This document shows, piece after piece, positions 1 through 7,128 of a stretch of 24,448 bases of DNA. Source of the stretch: CAZNKO01 sp964573855 (GTDB lineage Bacteria > Patescibacteriota > Patescibacteriia > UBA9934 > GWF2-40-263); contig CAZNKO010000010.1 in NCBI GenBank assembly GCA_964573855.1, forward strand, positions 1 to 24,448, given 5' to 3'. The stretch's first letter is position 1; the number at the start of each line of letters is the position of its first letter. The notes under the pieces are model-generated. The model had not been told where the DNA came from. It made no database searches and saw only the letters and a list, made by a program, of their open reading frames with translations. Position numbers and translations under genes: made by a program.

Positions 1-6
1 TGCAGG

Positions 7-27
7 CTCCGGTGCTTGGCACCGGAG
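7..27. other. Perfect hairpin upstream of ftsZ
   Basis: A 9-bp perfect stem (CTCCGGTGC / GCACCGGAG) closes a 3-nt loop. No T-run follows on the plus strand, so it is not a clear intrinsic terminator in that direction. It may end the unit that lies before the window or be a protein-binding site. Confidence 0.5.
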
Positions 28-49
28 TCCGCCGTCCATCCGATGCGGC

Positions 50-78
50 TTGACATCGGTTGCCATCCCTTCTAAAGT
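50..78 (+). promoter_or_regulatory. Sigma-70-type promoter for ftsZ
   Basis: TTGACA at 50-55 and TAAAGT at 73-78 are separated by 17 nt. Transcription would begin near 85 and leave a leader of about 100 nt before the ftsZ start at 186. No good Shine-Dalgarno precedes that ATG. Confidence 0.55.
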
Positions 79-185
79 GAATTTTGAATTGTGGCTCAAG
101 AGAGCGTCAAATTGAATAAAAATTTTGTTCAAAGAGATGCTTGGGAGGAAGCGCTTGAACACCTTTATTCCCATCCTCACTCCAT

Positions 186-1430
186 ATGGCCCAAGTGAAA
201 CCGGACATAGAAACATTTGCAAAAATTAAAGTCTGCGGGATCGGCGGCGGCGGCGGCTCGGCTGTCAACCGCATGATCAGCGATGAAATCAAAGGCGTTG
301 ATTTCATTACGATCAATACGGACGTACAGGCTCTCGGGCAGAATTTGGCTCCGACCAAAATTGCGATTGGGAAAACCATCACGAAGGGGTTGGGGGCGGG
401 GATGAACCCGGACATCGGACAGCGGGCGGCCGAAGAGAACCAGAACGAAATCCGCAACGCGCTGAACGGTGCGGACATGGTATTTTTGACCTGCGGCTTG
501 GGCGGCGGCACGGGCACAGGGGCGATTCCAGAGGTCGCAAAAGTCGCCAAAGACCTCGGCGCCCTCACGGTCGCGGTCGTGACAAAGCCGTTTTCTTTTG
601 AAGGAGCCCAGCGCCGGCGCATTGCGGAAGAAGGATACGACCGTTTGATTCAGTATGTGGACACGATCATCACGATTCCGAACGACCGGGTGCTCCAGAT
701 CATTGACAAAAAGACGTCGCTCATTGACGCGTTTTCGATCGTGGATGATGTGCTCCGCCAAGGAGTGCAGGGCATTGCCGAGCTCATCACGATTCCTGGC
801 CTTATTAACGTGGATTTTGCGGACGTGAAGGCAATTATGGAAAATTCCGGCTCGGCGCTCATGGGCATCGGAAAGGCGAGCGGAGAAAGCCGGGCGGTCG
901 AAGCCGCCAAACAAGCGATCGCGAGCCCGCTTTTGGAACTCGCGATTGACGGCGCAAAGGGCATCCTCTTCACGATTACGGGCGGCAGCAATCTCGGGAT
1001 GCATGAGGTGGCCGAAGCGGCGAAAGTGATCACCGGTTCGGCGGATGAGGATGCGAAGGTGATTTTCGGTGCGGCCTTGGACGAAGCGATGAAAGAAGAG
1101 GTGCGCATCACGGTCGTGGCAACCGGGTTTGACAGCCGCGAGCGCCGCATGACGGCGCCGGGCGCCATTGAGATTCAGGCGCAGGGTACTTGGACGCCGG
1201 GCGGGTTCCTCCGCGTGCGCGAAGAAGAGGATCGCGAGCGGCGTCTTGCCAAACCCAAGGTTCCGCATTTTCCCTCTCCGCGGGAGGCTCCGCGCCAGCC
1301 TGCGCCGGTTTTCGAAGAGGCGAAGCCCATCGTGAAAGCCGCTCCTAAGATGCCTGCTCCCCCGCCGCACGTAACAACCGAGGAGGAAGAAATCGAGATC
1401 CCCGCGTTTATTCGCAAAAAGATGATGTAG
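186..1430 (+). CDS. ftsZ: Cell division protein FtsZ
   Basis: Tubulin-like GTPase that polymerises into the cytokinetic Z-ring. The protein has 414 residues, a normal length. The N-terminal nucleotide-binding glycine stretch is at residues 18-24 and the tubulin signature GGGTGTG is at about 106-112. The polymerisation domain runs to about residue 320. A variable acidic/proline linker follows, then a canonical C-terminal peptide, IEIPAFIRKK, at about 403-412. In other bacteria this peptide binds FtsA, SepF or similar membrane tethers, so the protein looks complete and functional. No convincing RBS lies before ATG 186. The ATG is kept because the N-terminus matches the family and a promoter lies about 100 nt upstream. 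No ftsA or other dcw-cluster gene is adjacent in this window. The gene is followed by its own terminator, so it is probably monocistronic. Confidence 0.98.
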   Translation: MAQVKPDIETFAKIKVCGIGGGGGSAVNRMISDEIKGVDFITINTDVQALGQNLAPTKIAIGKTITKGLGAGMNPDIGQRAAEENQNEIRNALNGADMVFLTCGLGGGTGTGAIPEVAKVAKDLGALTVAVVTKPFSFEGAQRRRIAEEGYDRLIQYVDTIITIPNDRVLQIIDKKTSLIDAFSIVDDVLRQGVQGIAELITIPGLINVDFADVKAIMENSGSALMGIGKASGESRAVEAAKQAIASPLLELAIDGAKGILFTITGGSNLGMHEVAEAAKVITGSADEDAKVIFGAALDEAMKEEVRITVVATGFDSRERRMTAPGAIEIQAQGTWTPGGFLRVREEEDRERRLAKPKVPHFPSPREAPRQPAPVFEEAKPIVKAAPKMPAPPPHVTTEEEEIEIPAFIRKKMM

Positions 1431-1447
1431 AAGGTAGAGGGTAGAAG

Positions 1448-1500
<53 letters not shown>

Positions 1501-1502
1501 GC

Positions 1503-1508
1503 TAAAAT
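1503..1508 (+). promoter_or_regulatory. -10 box for leaderless nrdR
   Basis: TAAAAT ends 9 nt before the nrdR ATG at 1518, and no Shine-Dalgarno fits between them. The expected transcription start is at or next to the ATG. The -35 region lies in the TTCTACT repeat and is weak. Confidence 0.5.
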
Positions 1509-1517
1509 ACGACCACT

Positions 1518-2018
1518 ATGCGCTGCCCGGTCTGTAATTACAATGATACGAAGGTGGTGGACTCGCGCATCTCGACCGATGGGGCGAGCATCCGCCGGCG
1601 CCGGGAATGCGAAAAGTGCGGCTTTCGGTTCTCCACCTTGGAGGAAGTGGAGCTTTTGGACCTCACCGTGATCAAACGTGACGGGCGGCGCGAGAACTAT
1701 GCGCGCGAAAAAATCGTTCGGGGTCTTGAAAAAGCTCTCGAGAAGCGTCCGTATACGGATGCCGAGTTTCAGCAATTGGTGCACCGGGTCGAGCGGGAGA
1801 TCCAGAAGAAACGGCGCGGCCAGCTTACGAGCCGTGAGATCGGGGAGATCGTAATGAACCGTCTCAAGGCCTTCGACAAGGTGGCCTACATCCGGTTTGC
1901 GTCTGTGTACCGGTCGTTTGAGGACGTGAAAACGTTTGAGACGGAATTGAAAAAATTACGGACGAAATCCGGCTCCGCCGGAAAAGGAGGATATGCGAGG
2001 CCGAAACGCAAGACGTAA
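1518..2018 (+). CDS. nrdR: Transcriptional repressor NrdR
   Basis: Zinc- and nucleotide-binding repressor of ribonucleotide reductase genes, sensing ATP/dATP. The 166-residue protein starts with the zinc ribbon: C3 and C6 (MRCPVC) and C31 and C34 (CEKC). The typical NrdR motif VVDSR and the RRRREC block lie between them. The ATP-cone domain follows at about residues 48-138 (LTVIKRDGRRE). The C-terminal tail is basic. The start is fixed by the conserved MxCPxC opening. Translation is probably leaderless, with the -10 box at 1503-1508. The next gene starts within 20 nt of the stop, so co-transcription with the protease is likely. No ribonucleotide reductase gene or NrdR box was recognised in the window. 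Confidence 0.96.
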   Translation: MRCPVCNYNDTKVVDSRISTDGASIRRRRECEKCGFRFSTLEEVELLDLTVIKRDGRRENYAREKIVRGLEKALEKRPYTDAEFQQLVHRVEREIQKKRRGQLTSREIGEIVMNRLKAFDKVAYIRFASVYRSFEDVKTFETELKKLRTKSGSAGKGGYARPKRKT

Positions 2019-2037
2019 TTCGGCTCGGAGGCCGAAC

Positions 2038-3195
2038 ATGACGCATCGGCCGACCGAGCACCAGACGCTCGCGACCGTGACGCTTGCGGCGGCGGCGCTG
2101 GTTGGGGCTCTCGCCGGGGCGCTTTCCTCTGCGCTCGCTGTCGGCGTTTGGTACGGCTCCGCGCTCATGGGGAGTGTCTGGGACCCGGCCGCGAGCGCGG
2201 ACGTGCAGATGGCGCGCTGGAGGGAAGAGGAGGCGACCACGGTCAGCGTGGTTCGACGGGTCGCGCCGGCCGTCGTGAGCATCGTCATTCGGAAGGTCGT
2301 GACCGGGGCTTCCGAGCCGGTTGAGGTCGGCGGCGGAACCGGATTTTTTGTGACACCCGACGGGCTCCTTGTCACCAACCGGCACGTGGTCGGGGACCGG
2401 GAAGCCATCTACACCATCGTGACGAATGATGGTGCGGAAGTTCCTGCTCGGGTCGTGGCGATTGATCCGTTTTTGGACATTGCGCTTCTCGATGTGGAAG
2501 GAGACGGTTATGCCTCCGCAACGCTCGGAGACTCGGATCAGGCCCACATCGGGCAAACCGTCATTGCGGTCGGGAACACCTTGTCGGAATTTCGAAACAC
2601 GGTGACCAAAGGGGTTGTTTCGGGCCTCGACCGCTACATCACCGCCGGGGATGATGTTGGGGAGATCTCCACCATCGAACGCGCGATTCAAACCGACGCG
2701 GCCATTAACCTTGGAAATTCCGGTGGTCCGCTCGTGAATCTGCTCGGAGAAGTGATCGGTGTCAATACCGCGGTGAGCACGGAGGGGCAGTCGATCGGGT
2801 TCGCGATTCCGATTAATGAGGTGAAGAAAGCCGTAACAGACGTTGTCCGCTACGGGCGAATTTTGAGGCCCTGGCTCGGCGTCCGTTATGTTATGGTGAC
2901 TCCGGCGCTTGCCTCCGAGCGTTCTCTTGCCGCTGAACGCGGAGCGATTTTGGTCCAGGGCGCAGGGGATGAGCCCGCGGTTCTGCCGGGGAGCCCCGCG
3001 GAGACGGCGGGATTTAAGGAAGGGGATGTCCTTGTTTCGGTGAATGGGGAGCCGGTGGGGGAGTCACGTTCGCTCGCGTCTCTGTTAGCCGACTTCGCGC
3101 CAGGAGAGAGAGTTCGCGTTCAGATTTTGCGAGGAGAAGAAGCTCAGGTGCTTGAAGTAACCCTTGGAGAGGTTCCCGTTGAGCGTCTTCCATAA
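2038..3195 (+). CDS. HtrA/Deg-type membrane-anchored serine protease with PDZ domain
   Basis: Trypsin-fold protease of the HtrA/DegP family, expected to face the extracytoplasmic side and degrade misfolded envelope proteins. Counting from ATG 2038, the 385-residue protein has one N-terminal membrane helix at about 12-38. The protease domain carries a complete triad: H116 in TNRHVV, D147 in FLDIAL and S228 in GNSGGP. One PDZ domain lies at about 285-380 (LPGSPAETAG, EGDVLVSVNG). The start at 2038 has GGAGG about 7 nt upstream. An alternative ATG at 1993, inside nrdR, has a GGAGG only 2 nt away and would add 15 basic residues. A degenerate homologue is encoded at 20761-21840. Confidence 0.93.
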   Translation: MTHRPTEHQTLATVTLAAAALVGALAGALSSALAVGVWYGSALMGSVWDPAASADVQMARWREEEATTVSVVRRVAPAVVSIVIRKVVTGASEPVEVGGGTGFFVTPDGLLVTNRHVVGDREAIYTIVTNDGAEVPARVVAIDPFLDIALLDVEGDGYASATLGDSDQAHIGQTVIAVGNTLSEFRNTVTKGVVSGLDRYITAGDDVGEISTIERAIQTDAAINLGNSGGPLVNLLGEVIGVNTAVSTEGQSIGFAIPINEVKKAVTDVVRYGRILRPWLGVRYVMVTPALASERSLAAERGAILVQGAGDEPAVLPGSPAETAGFKEGDVLVSVNGEPVGESRSLASLLADFAPGERVRVQILRGEEAQVLEVTLGEVPVERLP

Positions 3196-3196
3196 T
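3191..3196 (+). promoter_or_regulatory. Possible -10 box for pyk
   Basis: CATAAT overlaps the end of the protease gene and ends 6 nt before the pyk ATG at 3203. No Shine-Dalgarno is present. The spacing matches the other leaderless-style starts here, but no -35 is visible. Confidence 0.35.
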
Positions 3197-3202
3197 TTTT
3201 AT

Positions 3203-4591
3203 ATGAAACGAACCAAGATCGTCTGCACGATCGGTCCGGCGAGTGAGGAACCCCGCATCCTCCGCGCGATGGTGAAAGAGGGCATGAACATGGCCCGGCT
3301 CAATTTTTCGCACGGCACGCATACGAGTCACGCACTCCTTATGCGCCATATCCGTGCGGCGGCGAAGAGCGCAAACGAACCCGTGGGGATCCTGGGAGAT
3401 CTGCAGGGCCCAAAAATTCGGCTTGGAGTTTTGCCGGAAATCGGTGTGGATCTGCGTTCTGGGAGCCAGATCGGTTTCTCCACGTCTGCGACCACATATC
3501 GCGAAGGACTTCTTCCTGTGAGTTATCGGAATTTACACAAAGACGTGAAGCCCGGAGCCCGCATTCTGATTGATGACGGACTTTTGGATGTGCGCGTCAA
3601 AGCCGTGCAAGGGACCACGATTTGGACGGAAGTCGTAAACGGCGGTCGCGTCACCTCTCACAAGGGGATGAATTTTCCAGACACAACGCTCCACGTGTCC
3701 GCCATCACGGCAAAGGATAAGGAGGATATTATTTTTGGTGTGAAGCAGGGCGTGGATTGGCTTGCCTTGTCATTCGTCACGGCTGCAAAAGACGTGCGCG
3801 TCCTGCGTCGGCTCATCAAACACGCCGGGCGCCGCGGCCAAATCTTGCCAAGGATCATGGTGAAAATTGAAAAACATGAAGCCATCGATCATTTTGATGA
3901 AATTTTGAAAGAGACGGATGGTATCATGGTCGCGCGCGGAGATCTTGGGATCGAAATTCCGGCCGAAGAGGTGCCGATTCGGCAAAAAGAAATTATTGAA
4001 AAATGCCGGCTCGCAGGGAAGCCGGTCGTGGTCGCGACGCAAATGCTCGATTCGATGACCCACCATCCGCGTCCGACGCGCGCCGAGGTGTCCGATGTCG
4101 CAAACGCGGTGTTCGATCACACAGACGCCGTCATGCTCTCGGGAGAGTCGGCAAACGGGAAGTATCCGGTCGAAGCCGCGCGGTTTATGCGCCGGATTAT
4201 TGAAGAGTCAGAGAATTCCCCGTTTGATGACATCGCGCCCTCGCGGGATCCGCTCGTACCCCTGTCGCAGGCCACAGCACACACACTGAAGGATCTGGCT
4301 CTCGGCGGACACATTGACGCGGTGCTTGCTCTTCAAAGCGTCGGGCCCTGGACGGAAACCATTCTTTCCGCCCGCCCGGAGCTCCCACTGTATCTTGCCG
4401 TCGCATCCGAAACGCTCATGCGACAAAACAATATCCGGTGGGGCGTTCGACCTTTTGTCATTCCAAAATCTTCCGTGGACCAGGCGCTCGCGATTCTGAA
4501 GCGTCGCCGATGGGTCCGGAAAGGCAATCGGCTTGCGGTTGTGGCTGGAGAAAAACATGGAAAAGGTGTCGACGTGATTGAAATAAAATAA
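3203..4591 (+). CDS. pyk: Pyruvate kinase
   Basis: Catalyses the last ATP-yielding step of glycolysis, phosphoenolpyruvate plus ADP to pyruvate plus ATP. The 462-residue protein opens with the family start RTKIVCTIGPAS. It contains the substrate-loop NFSHG, the B-domain segment LIDDGLL, the catalytic signature MVARGDLGIEIP and the segment VVVATQMLDSM. The C-terminal regulatory domain is present and ends at VIEIK, so the length is normal for a single-unit enzyme. The start at 3203 is chosen by homology. A longer reading from TTG 3164 would add 13 residues overlapping the protease gene. The gene follows the protease by 7 nt and may have its own weak -10 box. A hairpin begins immediately after the stop. 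Confidence 0.97.
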   Translation: MKRTKIVCTIGPASEEPRILRAMVKEGMNMARLNFSHGTHTSHALLMRHIRAAAKSANEPVGILGDLQGPKIRLGVLPEIGVDLRSGSQIGFSTSATTYREGLLPVSYRNLHKDVKPGARILIDDGLLDVRVKAVQGTTIWTEVVNGGRVTSHKGMNFPDTTLHVSAITAKDKEDIIFGVKQGVDWLALSFVTAAKDVRVLRRLIKHAGRRGQILPRIMVKIEKHEAIDHFDEILKETDGIMVARGDLGIEIPAEEVPIRQKEIIEKCRLAGKPVVVATQMLDSMTHHPRPTRAEVSDVANAVFDHTDAVMLSGESANGKYPVEAARFMRRIIEESENSPFDDIAPSRDPLVPLSQATAHTLKDLALGGHIDAVLALQSVGPWTETILSARPELPLYLAVASETLMRQNNIRWGVRPFVIPKSSVDQALAILKRRRWVRKGNRLAVVAGEKHGKGVDVIEIK

Positions 4592-4618
4592 GGGAGCACG
4601 TTCCTCGTACGTGCTCCC
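4592..4618 (-). terminator. Hairpin between pyk and the convergent orphan gene
   Basis: A 10-bp perfect stem (GGGAGCACGT / ACGTGCTCCC) with a 7-nt loop starts right after the pyk stop. Read on the minus strand it is followed by TTATTTTATTT, so it best fits a terminator for the reverse gene at 4643-4990. It may also slow transcription from pyk. Confidence 0.7.
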
Positions 4619-4642
4619 ATGAGAGAAGTGGATGACGACCGA

Positions 4643-4990
4643 CTACGCGGTGCCCGTCCGCCTCTCGAAGTGCTTCCAGGCCTCCTCGAGCGTGTTCGTC
4701 CAGTCGGGGTACATCCGGTCAGCCGCGAGCAGGGTCTTCTCCTGGCACTTCGCGCTTGGGTCCGAGACGCCGAGGACCTTCTCCTTGCCCCCCTTGCGCG
4801 CGACGACGGCGATCTTCGCGGTGCAGGTCTTCGCCCCACCGCAGCAGAGGCTCTCCGCGGGTAGGATGTTGACGGTCGGCCAGCCTTCGGCGTAGACCAA
4901 CCTCTGATCGAGGTCCACCGCCTTCCTCTTGCCCCGCTGCCCGATTCCGAGAGACTCCACCCTCCTTGCAGACGTTCCAGTTGAGTTCAT
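4643..4990 (-). CDS. Uncharacterised small protein with Cys-Cys-Gly motif
   Basis: I do not recognise a family. The 115-residue protein is soluble, with no signal peptide or membrane helix. It has a cysteine group CCGGAKTC at about residues 55-62, another cysteine near 85, a basic patch VARKGGKEK, and an aromatic amphipathic C-terminus (YPDWTNTLEEAWKHF). Evidence that it is real: a strong RBS (GAGGAGGG, 5 nt before ATG), a consensus promoter at 5045-5073, a terminator at 4592-4618, and codons almost all ending in C or G (ATC, GTC, AAG, GAG, AAC). That codon use differs from neighbouring ftsZ and pyk and resembles the regulator at 13299 and the secreted protein at 23026. It is a single-gene unit convergent with pyk. 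Overlapping plus-strand ORFs lack any of these signals. Confidence 0.75.
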   Translation of the reverse strand: MNSTGTSARRVESLGIGQRGKRKAVDLDQRLVYAEGWPTVNILPAESLCCGGAKTCTAKIAVVARKGGKEKVLGVSDPSAKCQEKTLLAADRMYPDWTNTLEEAWKHFERRTGTA

Positions 4991-5044
4991 TGGCCCTCCT
5001 CAAGGCCTGCCTCACGCCGCGTTGTGCAGCAAAGAGACGGGGGA

Positions 5045-5073
5045 AATATAATCCTCCAGAGTATAAACGTCAA
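5045..5073 (-). promoter_or_regulatory. Promoter for the orphan gene at 4643-4990
   Basis: On the minus strand, TTGACG (5073-5068) and TATATT (5050-5045) are separated by exactly 17 nt. Transcription would start near 5038, leaving a leader of about 48 nt before the ATG with a strong RBS. Confidence 0.75.
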
Positions 5074-5087
5074 GATCACCCTGACCC

Positions 5088-5116
5088 TTGTCTGCGCACA
5101 GGCGGTGTGCTACGAT
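5088..5116 (+). promoter_or_regulatory. Candidate promoter for the repeat/tRNA-Asp transcript
   Basis: TTGTCT (5088-5093) and TACGAT (5111-5116) are spaced by 17 nt. A start near 5123 would transcribe the structured repeat at 5146-5262 as a 5' leader of tRNA-Asp. It lies divergently from the reverse promoter at 5045-5073. Confidence 0.45.
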
Positions 5117-5145
5117 TCCCGCACTTCAGAACAGGTACGAGGCCA

Positions 5146-5262
5146 GGCTAAAATCGATGAGATGCCGGCGCGCGACGAGCACCGAAGCGAGACGTACTTA
5201 AAATGTACGTTGAGCGAGGAGCGGAGGAGCAAGCTGGCAGATCGCGATTTTAGCCGGCCGCA
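5146..5262 (+). repeat. Structured repeat, copy 1, upstream of tRNA-Asp
   Basis: About 120 nt closely similar to 15623-15746. The outer stem is 11 bp (GGCTAAAATCG at 5146-5156 with CGATTTTAGCC at 5245-5255). A second stem pairs TGCCGGC with GCTGGCA. The apical hairpin is ACGTAC / GTACGT. Purine-rich strands containing GACGAGCACCGAAGCGAG-type sequence form a large internal loop. The shared tail CCGCAGT lies just before the tRNA 5' end. Differences between the two copies preserve pairing, which argues for a selected RNA or DNA fold. Confidence 0.8.
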
Positions 5263-5270
5263 GTTCGAAC

Positions 5271-5348
5271 GGACCGGTGGTGTAGCCCGGTTAACACGTC
5301 TCCCTGTCACGGAGAAGATCGCGGGTTCGAATCCCGTCCGGTCCGCCA
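5271..5348 (+). tRNA. tRNA-Asp (anticodon GUC), CCA encoded
   Basis: The acceptor stem GGACCGG pairs with CCGGTCC. The D-arm contains the usual AGCCCGGTTA loop. The anticodon arm TCTCC-CTGTCAC-GGAGA gives anticodon GTC. The T-arm is GCGGG-TTCGAAT-CCCGT, and the discriminator G is followed by an encoded CCA at 5346-5348. An intrinsic terminator follows at once. The serine recombinase gene on the other strand ends inside this tRNA, which marks the tRNA as an integration site. Confidence 0.97.
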
Positions 5349-6938
5349 GAAAGTCGCCTCTGCAATCGCGGAGGCGACTTTCTTTTGTCCTCTGCGCAAT
5401 TTGCGAGTTCCAACCGTTCGAACCGCTTCTCGACGTTCGGCAAGGATGTCGAACGGTTTCTTGTACTCCCATTCAAGCTTTCCATCCAATAACTTTAAGT
5501 TCCAACCGATGTCTTGCAGAACGTGTTTCTTCTCGACAATATCCACCGTTGGATCAGAAAAGCGCGTGTAAGCGAGGTGAGCCTTGTCGAAGAATCTTTC
5601 TGTCTCGAGCAGCCAGTGGCGGGTTGTGTCCCCGCTTTCGTGCAGTTTCTGTTCGAGATGGGTCTTTTCGCTTAACAGTTCGTTCTTCTTCATGACATAT
5701 GTGTCTCTATCGATAACTTCACTAATATGTGCCTCGATGAGATTGGCGAGCTTCTTTTCGACGGCCTTGAGATCGCGTCCCCACTGTTCGCGAAACTTAA
5801 GCTGGTCATCAACCTGCTGGGAGTAATGCAACTTCAGGAGTTTCTTACAGAGCTCCCAAACGCGCTCATCGATGTAGACGTCTTTTAAACGATCCGCGAC
5901 TTGCTGATCGATGTCATGCGGCTTGAGCGGTCGTTGTGAACACGCGCCTCGTCGCTTGCTGCAAGTGTAATACTCATATTCCTTGCCAGACGGCTTCACT
6001 TTTCGAATGCCGACGATCGCACATCCACACTCCCCGCAAGTAATTAGCCCCCGATAAACGAACTCTTGCTTCACGAGCTTCGGATGGGTCCGACCTGACA
6101 TTATGATTTGGATCCGGTCGAACTCGTCGAGGGTGATAATCGGTTCGTGAACTCCCTTGAATCGCTCGCCTTCGTATCGCATCAGTCCGGTATAGAACGG
6201 GTTATGTAAAATCCGCTCTACCATGCTGGTCGTGAAGCGACCTTTAAATCGTGAGCTCTTAATTCCTAAGCCGTTGATGAAGGTTGCGGCCTCCGCGAGC
6301 GTGTGAGATTCCGTCAGATACCAATCGAAGAAGCGCCGCATTAACGGCGCCACGATGGGATCCTGTTCGATTCGGCGCAAAGAATGGCCGGACTGAAGTA
6401 GTAGCGTCTGCTTCTCGTGGTCGTAAAATTTGCCCGCGATCTTGCTTTCAGCATCGATGTTCAAGTATCCAATGGGTGCCATCCCGACCCATTCACCTTT
6501 CAAAAGTTTCGAGCGTGTGTCGCGTCGGACAAAGTCAGACGTATCGTCGGAACTCTTTTTCGCCATCCCAAGTTCGAGAGCTAGGAAGAACTTATCGTTG
6601 CCACTGTTGAAGAATGCCCTCGACGGCGTTCTGATTTCTTTGATATGACCTTCATCCATCATGTAAATCAGGCGACCCCCATCCATAGGATTCCTGGCGA
6701 GCCGTGAGGTGTGCCAGACGAGCACGGCGTCAGCTTCACTTCGCTCCAGTCTGTCGAGCATCTGGTTGAAGACTGGACGCTTTGGCTTATAGGCCGACTG
6801 CGACTCCTCAAGATATTCGACAACATCAAGACTGTTCCTCTCCGCAAATTCCTTAAGCTCGCGAATCTGGGCCTCGATGCTCAAGGTCTGCCGGTCCTCT
6901 CGATCACTCGAACGGCGACAGTAGGCTAGGTAACGCAT
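5307..6938 (-). CDS. Large serine recombinase (site-specific integrase)
   Basis: Catalyses integration and excision of the element it sits in, through a covalent serine-DNA intermediate. The 543-residue protein has an N-terminal resolvase domain at about 1-150, with catalytic S10 in CRRSSDRED and the conserved VWHTSRLARN arginines. A recombinase domain follows at about 155-275. A zinc ribbon at about 296-337 has the pattern CGECG...CSKRRGAC. A coiled coil lies at about 380-450. The C-terminal residues (FWRTGRDSNPRSSP) are read from the antisense of tRNA-Asp, and the stop lies inside the tRNA. This shows that the gene abuts the attachment site. A 46-aa ORF starts about 20 nt upstream and probably shares its transcript. 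No Shine-Dalgarno is evident. Confidence 0.95.
   Translation of the reverse strand: MRYLAYCRRSSDREDRQTLSIEAQIRELKEFAERNSLDVVEYLEESQSAYKPKRPVFNQMLDRLERSEADAVLVWHTSRLARNPMDGGRLIYMMDEGHIKEIRTPSRAFFNSGNDKFFLALELGMAKKSSDDTSDFVRRDTRSKLLKGEWVGMAPIGYLNIDAESKIAGKFYDHEKQTLLLQSGHSLRRIEQDPIVAPLMRRFFDWYLTESHTLAEAATFINGLGIKSSRFKGRFTTSMVERILHNPFYTGLMRYEGERFKGVHEPIITLDEFDRIQIIMSGRTHPKLVKQEFVYRGLITCGECGCAIVGIRKVKPSGKEYEYYTCSKRRGACSQRPLKPHDIDQQVADRLKDVYIDERVWELCKKLLKLHYSQQVDDQLKFREQWGRDLKAVEKKLANLIEAHISEVIDRDTYVMKKNELLSEKTHLEQKLHESGDTTRHWLLETERFFDKAHLAYTRFSDPTVDIVEKKHVLQDIGWNLKLLDGKLEWEYKKPFDILAERREAVRTVGTRKLRRGQKKVASAIAEATFWRTGRDSNPRSSP
5349..5386 (+). terminator. Terminator of tRNA-Asp
   Basis: A stem of about 12 bp (GAAAGTCGCCTC / GAGGCGACTTTC) is followed by TTTTG. 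The same bases code for the C-terminal KKVASAIAEATF segment of the reverse recombinase, so the terminator and the coding sequence overlap. Confidence 0.8.
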
Positions 6939-6958
6939 AGGTATTTGAAGGGGCCATG

Positions 6959-7099
6959 TTAACTCTTGGCGTCGCCGATGTGTAGGGCGAACGCCAGTAG
7001 GTTCGATGCAATCTCCTCGATCTCTTTATCCGAAAGCGGCTCTCCAGGGACGGAGAACAAGGCCATTATATCGTCTTTTACGTCGTTTGTGAGCCGCAC
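6959..7099 (-). CDS. Small conserved-looking ORF upstream of the recombinase
   Basis: Starting from GTG 7099, it encodes 46 residues: an N-terminal LTNDVKDDIMALF segment, then PGEPLSDKEIEEIASNLL, ending LHIGDAKS. The acidic, helical character suggests a small DNA-element accessory protein. Short ORFs with an 'LSDKE..EIA.NL' style stretch next to serine recombinases are, from memory, common in CPR genomes. GGGGAAGG lies about 12 nt upstream. The stop lies 20 nt before the recombinase ATG, so the two are probably co-transcribed. The function is unknown, and a helper or directionality role is only a guess. Confidence 0.55.
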   Translation of the reverse strand: MRLTNDVKDDIMALFSVPGEPLSDKEIEEIASNLLAFALHIGDAKS

Positions 7100-7128
7100 A
7101 TTTGCCCAGGGGCCTTCCCCTAAATTGC

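Noticed and set aside
37..48. CATCCGATGCGG shared with 24369-24380
   Set aside because: Only 12 bp with no shared context; chance or a minor motif.
177..1370. 397-codon open frame antisense to ftsZ
   Set aside because: Arg/His-rich shadow of a clear ftsZ; no initiation signals.
4619..4895. Two short plus-strand ORFs after pyk
   Set aside because: They overlap the reverse orphan gene, which has promoter, RBS, terminator and coherent codon use.
5411..5451. 10-bp inverted repeat AACCGTTCGA / TCGAACGGTT near the recombinase 3' end
   Set aside because: Lies inside recombinase coding sequence with a 20-nt loop; a recombinase core site is possible but nothing else supports it.
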